Source of the DNA: Stomoxys calcitrans
Taxonomy: Eukaryota > Arthropoda > Insecta > Diptera > Muscidae
Direction: 5' to 3'
NCBI RefSeq assembly: GCF_963082655.1
Contig: NC_081553.1
Coordinates: forward strand, 33,375,801 to 33,439,800
Length of the DNA: 64,000 nucleotides
The notes beneath the pieces were generated by a model that made no database searches, was not told the DNA's origin, and was given only the letters and a program-made list of their open reading frames with translations. This document shows, piece after piece, positions 56,521 through 64,000 of the stretch. The first letter of the stretch is position 1. Each line of letters starts with the position of its first letter. Made by a program: the position numbers and the translations under genes.

Positions 56521-57397
56521 TAAATTCTCAAAAAAAAAGGGATGTCACTGAAGGCACCGCTGCCTACAAATTTAATTTAAAATGCCTTTACTCCAGATAT
56601 CATCCTATTTACAGACTGTGATCAGCATTCCAAGTTCCTTACATAACATTTCAATACCTTGAATTTGCCTTGGACGCTATAAACACTCCATTCTGTTCAT
56701 CTCATAATCACTCTATTAAGGGGAGGGATTCTTGTGTAATTATAATCAGATGTTATGACCATAAATGTTTGTCATGCATTTTATTGCCACTTGGGGTTAT
56801 TTCACTTAGCAATTTTCCATGTCTCTTCCCGTACCAATTAATTCTGTATCATTTACAGTGTGGACCAGAGTGTTTTTGTTACCATAAGCGGATGGTATGG
56901 TAAACCATGCCATAACGAAAGATATAACTCGCCACTTTGCCATATCGGGCATAACTTGCAAACTTGGCTGACAATGTCACCAATGGCTTTGGCCAGGACT
57001 AAAAACTGCACTATGTTGAGTGCAAAGTTGTCTTTTGTTTGGCCGTCTTGTCGTTTTGCAGTCGTGACATCTTTTTACACATTGTCGTAGGCAAAGAAAG
57101 AAAATATGATGCTCAGTTGTCTTGTAAACACGACATTTTTTCGGTTTTGGTTTTTATTTCAGTATTGTGTTCAAATTTTTCGGTTTGTGTCTTTTTTTTT
57201 AAGCTTCACTAATTAAGTTGCAGCTTTGATATACCGAAGTTTGGTTTAGTGTTTGTATAACATGGAGTAGTTGTTAGCAAAGTGGTTGGAAATTTGATAT
57301 AGGTTTATTAAGGTATGGAGATTTGAACTACAGAAGAGGTTTTTGGAAATTGTAATAAAAATTATTTTTTGATTCAAACACAAAATTAGTTTAATAT
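56521..57397. other. Unassigned AT-rich stretch
   Basis: No recognised repeat or gene. Open frames at 56670-57090 are short and overlapping. Confidence 0.45.
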
Positions 57398-57460
57398 AAG
57401 TAAAAGCGTTGGGGTCGAACCTTGGAAACTCACCACCATGGATTCTGCTAAAAATTTAAT

Positions 57461-57774
57461 GGAAATTGCAAATTTTGCCCATGAACATTCCACTAAGGAA
57501 CAGGGGCAAACTTCTCACCTATCAATGAATGTAGTCCGAATCAAGTTCAAGCTTAATGATAAAGGGCCTCCTTTTTATAGCCGAGTCCGAACGGCATGCC
57601 GCAGTGCGACACCTCTTTGGAGAGACGTTTTACATGGCATATTACCTCACAAATGTTGCCAGCATTAGGAGGGGAAAGTCACCGCTGATAATTTATTCTG
57701 ATGTTTTCGCCAGGATTCGAACCCAGGCGTTCAGCGTCATAGGCAGACATGCTAACCTCTGCGCTACGGTGGCA
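57461..57774 (-). mobile_element. tRNA-derived SINE, full length
   Basis: The best preserved minus copy. The tail is GCAAATTTTGCCCATGAACA, the body CCTCCTTTTTATAGCCGAGT, and the head carries the complemented B-box in GGATTCGAACCC (about 57713-57724) and A-box CCTCTGCGCTA (about 57757-57767). Both boxes match the Pol III consensus well. Confidence 0.9.
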
Positions 57775-57848
57775 GAGCATAATTTTATTCTACATACCAA
57801 ACATCTGGCAAATCAGCAAAATCTAAAGACCGGTTTATGTAGGATCTA

Positions 57849-58086
57849 TTGGGTTGCCCAAAAAGTAATTGCGGATTTTTTAAAAGAAAGTAAATGCATT
57901 TTTAATAAAACTTAGAATGAACTTTAATCAAATATACTTTTTTTACACTTTTTTTCTAAACAAGCTAAAAGCAACAGCTGATAACTGACAGAAGAAAGAA
58001 TACAATTACAGAGTCACAATCCGTTGAAAAATTTTGTCAACGCCGTCTATATGCAAAAATCCGCAATTACTTTTTGGGCAACCCAA
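57849..58086 (-). mobile_element. Mariner-derived MITE
   Basis: About 238 bp with TA on both sides and intact ends (TTGGGTTGCCCAAAAAGTAA and complement), reverse orientation as at 43383. Inserted in the composite above. Confidence 0.93.
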
Positions 58087-58482
58087 TATATTATAGACCG
58101 TTTCGGACCGTACATGGTACAGTTGTTGGAAGTCATAACAGAACACTACATGCAAAATTTCAGCCAAATCGAACAAAAATTGCAGCTTGTAAGGGCTCAA
58201 AACGTTAAATCAGGAGATCGGTATATATGGGAGCTATATCAGGTTATAAATCGATTTGGACCGTATTTCGAACAGTTGTTGGAAGTCTCAACGGAGCACT
58301 ACATGCAAAATTTCAGCCAAATCGGACAAAAAATGCAGCTTCCAGGGACTCAAGAAGTCAAATTGTAAGATTGGCTTATATGAGAGCTATATCTAAATCT
58401 GAACCGATATGACCCATTTGCAATCCCATGGTGGTGGATTCCCAAGATTCGGCCCGGCCAAATTTATTACGCTTTTACTTGT

Positions 58483-59620
58483 TTTATATCGGAAGGGGGC
58501 GGACTCTCCCCTTACCCAAAAGGCACCACCCGAAAATAACAGTAGACCCATCGGGACAATATGGGACTCAAGTGAAAAGTATTCGCGGGTAGAGTACCAA
58601 CATCATATTAAAAATTGGGTTCAGGTACCTAGGGGCCGCCCCGAACCCAAACCCTTCAAATAGGCATATTGGGCGATAATTACTATATGGGACTCAAATG
58701 AAAGGTATTAGGGAGTAGATTACGGATACGGTCAGCAAGGAGCAATAGGCTTTATAATTTGTTAATATCGAAAGCGGGGCGGATCTTCCCTCTTACCCCA
58801 AAAGGCACCACACAAAAATAAAAGTGGACCGATCGGGACAATATGGGACTCAAATGAAAGTTATTAGGGAGTCGATTACGAATATGGTCTGGAAGAAGAA
58901 GTAGGCTATAGAATTTGTTGATATCATAAGAGGGCGGACTCTCCCCCTTACCCCAAAAGCACCACCCGAAATTAAAAGTGGACCGATTGGGACAATATGG
59001 GTCTCAAATGAAAGTTATTAGGGAGTCGATTACGAATATGGTCTGGAAGAAGGCTACAGAATTTGTTGATATCATAAGAGGGCGGACTCTCCCCCTTACC
59101 CCAAAAGCAACACCCCAAATTGAAAGTGGACCGGTTGGGACAATATGGGCCTCAAAAGGAAATTATTAGAGAGAAGAGTACTAATTTGATAAAAATAACA
59201 TTGGATAAAGGTACCTTGAGGCCACCCGAGCCACAAATCCCCTCAAATAGACATATTGGATGATAATGGCTTTTTGGGACTCAAATGACAGGTATAAGGG
59301 ACTTGATAAGGAATAGGGTCTGGAAGCAGCAATAGGCTATATAATTAGTTGATATCGGAAGGGAGGCGGACCCTCCCCCTTACCCCAAAAGCACCACCCG
59401 AAATAAAATGTGAACCGTTTGGGACAATATCGGACTCAAATGAAAGGTATTAGGGAAAAGAGTACTAATTTGATGAAAAAAAAAACCATTAGGTCCAGGT
59501 ACCTAGACCTAAAATCCCCTTAAATAGTCATATTGGGACAATATGGGACTCAAATGACAGGTATTAGGAACTTGATAACGAATGGGGTCGGGAAGCAGCA
59601 ATAGGCTATATAATTTATTG
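58483..59620 (-). repeat. Second-type array, reverse orientation
   Basis: About seven units of about 180 bp with GACAATATGGGACTCAAATG, AAAGGTATTAGGGAGT and GGGGCGGAC(T/C)CTCCCCCTTA. It is the reverse complement of the pattern at 60949-62580, with a different spacer from the array at 48993. Confidence 0.75.
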
Positions 59621-60092
59621 ATATGGAAAGGGAACCGATTTGGAGCAAACTTCTCAGATATTGTGGTAGTTGTTGCGGAAAACGTTGTACAAAGTTTTGG
59701 CAAGATTGGTTAATAAATGTGCTTGCAGTAGTTCAAGAAGTGGAAATCGGGCGATATACATATATGACAGCTATATCTAAATTTGAACCGATTTCTTTGG
59801 ACTTCACCAGTAATTTTCAAAGACATAAGAAAACCCCTCCTGCCAAATTATTGTACAAATGGCTCTATCTCTCATCCTTCTGGGTGTAGGGTATGAAAAT
59901 TTGGTCCAAATACCTAGGGTGCCGCACCGACCCGAAAACCCACTCAAATAGGCAATTTGAATATATATATTCCCCAAATGGGAATATTTGCCAATCATGC
60001 CTATATGACGTACAAATTAAGGGTATAGTATTTGGGAGTACAGATATATATGGAATTAAGTAAAAAATATTTTTCGCATGGTGTTAATGAAG
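59621..60092. repeat. Mixed remnants of both array types
   Basis: 59621-59880 carries a diverged Helentron-like unit (GATATACATATATGACAGCT, GAACCGATTTCTTTGGACTT). 59890-60060 returns to the second array type (GGTCCAAATACCTAGGGTGC). Confidence 0.5.
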
Positions 60093-60624
60093 GCACAGCG
60101 GAGCGGAGCGGGTTAAGCTGGTTCAATATAAAACAAGTAAAAGCGTGCTATGTTTGGCCGACCAGAATCTTGGGAACCCACCACCATGGATTCTGTTAAA
60201 ATATGGGAGCTATATCTATTTACAGGCCGAATCGGACCGTGCTTGGCAAAACAAAAATCCATCCAGCGGATCACTAAGTCCAATCTGGAGATCGGTTTAT
60301 ATAGGAGCTATATCAGGTTATAGACCGATTTGAACCATAATTGGCACAGTTATTGAGAGTCATAACAGAACACTATATGCACATTTCAGCCAAATCGGAT
60401 GAAATTTGAGCCTTCCAGGTGCTCAAGAAGTCAAATCGGGAGCTGGAAGCTATATCAGGTTCTTGACCAATTTCGAGCGTACTTGGCACAGTTGTTGGAA
60501 GTCATAACACAACACTACTTGCAAAAAAATTTGACTTCCATGGGCCCAAGAAGTATAATCGAGTGATTGGATTATATAGGAGCTACTAGCTGGACTGGGC
60601 TCGCTCCGCTGCGCCTTCTTTAAC
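60093..60624. repeat. Inverted GAAGGCRCAGCGGAGCG flanks around an insertion
   Basis: GAAGGCACAGCGGAGCGGAG lies at about 60090-60109, and its near reverse complement (GCTCGCTCCGCTGCGCCTTC) at 60600-60619. They enclose the Helentron-like copy at 60133-60592. They may be ends of one older element or two separate copies. Confidence 0.6.
60133..60592 (+). repeat. Helentron-like element, short
   Basis: AACAAGTAAAAGCGTGCTAT leads into a decayed hairpin (TTGGCCGACCAGAA) and AACCCACCACCATGGATTCT. Three units follow. The core end is absent. Confidence 0.8.
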
Positions 60625-60681
60625 TCTCTAATATTTTTTAGGGTTGGGACACTTCGCCTTGAATGTGTATATCGTATTCGT

Positions 60682-60948
60682 GGCACTGTAGCCTATGTCT
60701 GCCTATAACGCTGAATGCCTGCGTGCAAATCCTGGCGATAACAACGGACAAAATTTAAAGCGGTGGTAATCCCTTCCTAATGCTGGCGATATTTGCCATG
60801 CATGGTCATGTAAAAAATTCTCCCCAAAGAGATGTCGCTCTGCGGCACGCCATTCGGACTCGGCTATAAAAAAAGTCCTTTATCATTAAATTTTAACTTG
60901 AATCGAAAAGTTTTCATTGATGTGTGAGAAGTGTACCCCTTCTCGGTT
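60682..60948 (+). mobile_element. tRNA-derived SINE with damaged A-box
   Basis: The head begins GGCACTGTAGCCTATGTCTG, so the GCGCAGAGGTTAGC part of the A-box has been deleted. The B-box is reduced to GCAAATCCT. The body is recognisable (TCGGCTATAAAAAAAGTCC) and the tail ends GTGTACCCCTTCTCGG. Confidence 0.8.
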
Positions 60949-62580
60949 CCTGGGTAAAATTTTACTCCACTCCCAAATACCTTTCTTTTGAGTCCTATTA
61001 TCCTACTGGAAAAAAATTGTGGTTTAGGGAGACACTTGGCCCTTAATGTAAATATGCGCTTCGTGTCCTACTTTGAAATACTTTTTACATTATGGCATGA
61101 TCGGTAAATAAATTCTGTTTGAGGGTGGGATGGACCCCAGGGACTTTGTTTTGACTGTGAGAGTGCAAAAAATTTCGAAAGAATCGCATTACCAATCTCC
61201 GAGTTCTGGTGGTTTTGAAAATTAGGGTAATGGGAAGTGATTTTTAGGGGAGGGATGATACTCAGACATTTCGATTCAAATATGGATATCATATCAATAA
61301 CAAATTCGTTTTCTACTCTCAAATACCTTTTTTTTTTGAGTCCCATATTGTCACAATCAATCAACCTATTTGACTTATTTTTGGAAAGAAAAGCCCCACT
61401 TAAACAAATTTTAATGTCATATTCGTAATCTACTCCTAAATACCTTTCATTTGAGTGCCATATAGAAATGGTCGAATAATACTTGAAGGTGGGGCGTCCT
61501 CCCATTACTTCGACCAAATTTTTTGTGCCATATTGGTAATCCACTGTCGAATCCTTTTCAATTAAGGCCGATATTGACATAAACGTCGAGTATATCTGTT
61601 TGGAGGAGTTTTTGGGTTGGGAAGGCCCGGTGGCTACTTGAACCCAAATTGTAATATGATATTCGTTTTCTAGTCTCCAATACCTTTTATTTGAAACCCA
61701 TATTGTGCAAATCGGTCCACTTTTGGTTTTGGATGGCGTTTGGGGAGGGACCGCCACCATTCGACATTTAAAAATTGTAGAGCCTATGTTTCCTTCCAGA
61801 CAAACTTGCACAATCTGTGAAAATTTTAAGAAATTCGGTTCAGCTGTTTTTGAGTCTACGGAACAAAAAAAAAAAAAAAACCGAGTCTCATATAGTCATG
61901 ATGGATCCTATGCCCATTTAAGGCCATGTCTGATTTTGTAAGCCAGATTCGTAATCTACTCCCGAATACCTTTCATTTGAAGCCCATATTGACATGAACG
62001 CCCAATATGTCTGTTTGGGGGAATTTTAGGGTTGGGCGGGTCGATGGGTACTTAGAACCAAATTTTGATACCATATTCGTATTCTACTTCCAATACCTTT
62101 CATTTGATACCCATATTGTCCCGACGGGTCCACTTTTGATTTTGGGTGGTGTTTTTTGGGTAAAGGGGGAGGGTCAGCCTCCTTCCCAAATCAACAAATT
62201 ATAAAGCCTATTTCCCCTTCCTACCCATATTCGCAATCTACTCCCGAATACTTTTCATTTGAGTCCCACATTGTCATGATCGTCCAAAGAACCTATTTTA
62301 GGGAGTTTTGGGGTTGGGGCGGCCCCCAGTTACTTGGACCAAATTTTTTATTTCAAATTCGTACTCTACTCCTGAAAACATTTTATTTGAGTCCCATATT
62401 GTCCTGATCGGTTCACTTTTATTTTTGGGTAATACTTTTGGGTTAAGGGGAGGGTCCGCCCCCCTTCCGATATCTGAAAATTATACAGCCTATGTGTCCT
62501 ACCAGACCAACCTACACAATCTGTGAAAATTTCGTTTCAGCCGTTTTTGAGTCCATACGGAACAAACAAACACAAATTCA
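60949..62580 (+). repeat. Second-type array with an oligo-A-like end
   Basis: About nine units with CAAATACCTTTCATTTGAG, GTCCCATATTGTC and GGGTAAGGGGAGGGTCCGCC. The right end carries CAATCTGTGAAAATTTCGTT, CAGCCGTTTTTGAGTCC and CGGAACAAACAAACACAAAT before TTTATATATGAGAT. The same ending occurs inside at about 61810-61880 followed by a run of A. Confidence 0.75.
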
Positions 62581-62584
62581 ATTT

Positions 62585-62884
62585 TATATATGAGATATCC
62601 AAATCTGAACAGATATGGCGCATTTGCAATCTCCGTCGACCTACTTCTATATAAAGTATCTGTGCAAAATTTCAAGCGGCTAGTTCTACGCGTTCAACCG
62701 CTACCGTGATTTCGACAGACGGACGGACGGACATAGCTAGTTCAAATCAGAATGTCGAGACGATCAAGAATATATATATATATATATATATATACTGTAT
62801 GGGTTCCGAGATCAATATTTGGAGGTGTTACAAACGGAATGATTAGACTGGTATACTCCCATCCTATGGTGATGGGTATAATAA
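62585..62884 (+). repeat. Helentron-like element, core end only
   Basis: It has AAGCGGCTAGTTCTACGCGT, CGACAGACGGACGGACGGAC near 62714-62732, GACGATCAAGAA followed by a TA tract (62771-62794), and TACTCCCATCCTATGGTGAT with the terminal GGGTATA. It is a good example of the two simple-sequence tracts flanking the conserved TTGATC-type core (seen here as GATCAAGAA). Confidence 0.88.
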
Positions 62885-64000
62885 ACAGTTGTTTACCAGA
62901 GAAAATGTTTCCTTAAAAAATTTTAAAGTTTGCCATCCTTAAATAGAGTCCAATATCCTTTGTTCTTTGATATTATTTTGAATCGACATTCATAGTCCTT
63001 CTACTTTGATCCTTTGTAACAACTTTGTGAGTTTATCTAAATTCAGCACTTGTTTCACCTACTTTTGAAACCTAAGCCTTAATGTAAATGATACCATAAT
63101 TCCATTATCATTAGATTTGTAGTCTTCCACCCCCCTCCCCTGTTATGTTGCCTTTTATGAGTGAGTACTCATGTCAACCCCTCTAATTAATCCTATTGTA
63201 ATGTTTATTTAAAAAATTAAACCATAAGTCAAACAAAAGTCCTGTGCGCATATGCGCAAAGGGGATGATTGTTGCAGTGAAGAGCCTCTTTATTGCCAAG
63301 GAACATCTCAAAGTCCTTGATGCAGCAGCCGATAATAGCAACACAAATATGGGGTGGTTTGGGCTGATAAAAGTTAATATGAACATAATTTGATATCTAC
63401 GAATATCTGTGAATGCTGGGGTGGTAGATGAGACCAAATCCAGTTTTCGTGGTTTTTTATCTCGCAAATGTGAACATGTGACAATTTCGCATGAAAATTT
63501 GAACATTGGTGGCATACAAGTGTTTTCCTAGTGCATAAGGTGCTTTGTGTTATGTTTTGGCCGCATGCTTAATTTTTTTTGGAAGAGCATCTAATTTTGT
63601 TCTTCTCCTTTTTTTGGTATCTGTTTCTATTCTCTTTTTGTTATGTGGTCCTTCAGATTTTATACTTGTTCGGAGGATGTTATTTTATGACCCGTGCCAT
63701 TTGAAGTGGCTGCAGTTGACCTCCTTTTTGTTGACACTTGTGTTTATTTACATTTCCCTTAGGTATGCTTTTTTTGGAAAAGGGATGAATTCTGTTGCAT
63801 TGACACAGTTTTGGGTTCTTAATGTCCAGTTTTTTTACTGAAAGATGTAAATTAGGATTTTGGTCATTTAAATTTTTGGGTTAATTAAAAACTGGATTGT
63901 CATTGGATACTGTGATGATGTTAAATGACTTGCAGTTAACAGAGGTAGATTTTTTAATATTTAAGCATTATGAAAAGGATAAAAAACGAGTTTTTATTTT
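62885..64000. other. Unassigned AT-rich stretch
   Basis: No repeat recognised. An open frame at 63545-63841 encodes 98 mostly hydrophobic residues but is T-rich and has no family match I can name. It is more likely chance than a membrane protein. Confidence 0.45.

Larger units (their letters stand above)
57398..58482. repeat. Helentron-like composite with hairpin ends on both sides
   Basis: The left edge reads ATAAGTAAAAGCGTTGGGGT with CTCACCACCATGGATTCTGC. The right edge, in inverse, reads CCATGGTGGTGGATTCCCAA, then GGCCCGGCC and TTATTACGCTTTTACTTGTT. Between lie a SINE (57461-57774), a MITE (57849-58086) and two array units in plus orientation (58090-58430). No GTCC core is present. Confidence 0.75.

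Noticed and set aside
63545..63841. 98-codon hydrophobic frame resembling a membrane protein
   Set aside because: T-rich AT-biased sequence gives Phe/Leu-rich frames by chance, and no family signature is visible.

Overview
The window looks like intergenic or intronic DNA from a higher (calyptrate) fly. A muscid such as a stable fly or house fly fits best, but this rests on repeat style alone and the species is inferred. I found no convincing host exon, no tRNA or rRNA gene, and nothing bacterial. Almost everything recognisable is transposable-element DNA in several nested layers, separated by AT-rich stretches of about 0.3 to 1.5 kb in which I see no gene. A 200-base run of N at 8478-8677 is an assembly gap.

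The dominant component is a family of non-coding dispersed elements, present here in more than 15 copies or fragments. One end reads AACAAGTAAAA(A)GCG and is followed by a small GC-rich hairpin (TTCGGCCCGGCCGAA or its variants) and by TACCCACCACC. The other end carries a GTCC/GTCY proto-microsatellite, a TTGATC(A/G)-TATATA core and the inverted GGTGGTGGGTATA. In between lies an array of units of about 150-160 bp. The layout resembles the dipteran mini-me / DINE-1 (non-autonomous Helentron) type; I call these Helentron-like, and that name is an inference. A second array type, with units carrying CCTTTCATTTGAGTCCCATA, fills about 49.0-51.2 kb, 58.5-60.1 kb and 60.9-62.6 kb.

Layout. 0-2.3 kb: end of a non-LTR retrotransposon, then two tail-to-tail SINEs. 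2.5-14.4 kb: a direct duplication (about 2.6-8.48 kb against 9.44-14.4 kb) holding Helentron-like elements and a decayed TA-flanked DDE transposon; copy 1 ends exactly at the assembly gap. 14.8-25.7 kb: Helentron-like elements carrying or flanked by reverse-transcriptase fragments, ending in a 2.4 kb fold-back pair. 27.3-28.2 kb: a mariner with a broken transposase, and elsewhere six short internally deleted relatives (MITEs). 30.5-32.6 kb: a minus-strand non-LTR element split by a 15-bp minisatellite. 36.7-42.8 kb: a plus-strand, RNase H-bearing non-LTR element (I/LOA type) interrupted by a Helentron-like element, a MITE and a triplication of its endonuclease segment. 44.6-47.4 kb: further non-LTR ends and a SINE. 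48.4-62.9 kb: arrays, a palindrome of about 0.5 kb, a 0.6 kb 12-bp minisatellite and more SINEs. 62.9-64 kb: unassigned.

No element here appears able to move by itself: every transposase or reverse transcriptase is truncated, frameshifted or carries stops. The nesting gives a relative history: non-LTR and Helentron-like insertions first, with mariner MITEs and SINEs inserted into them later.
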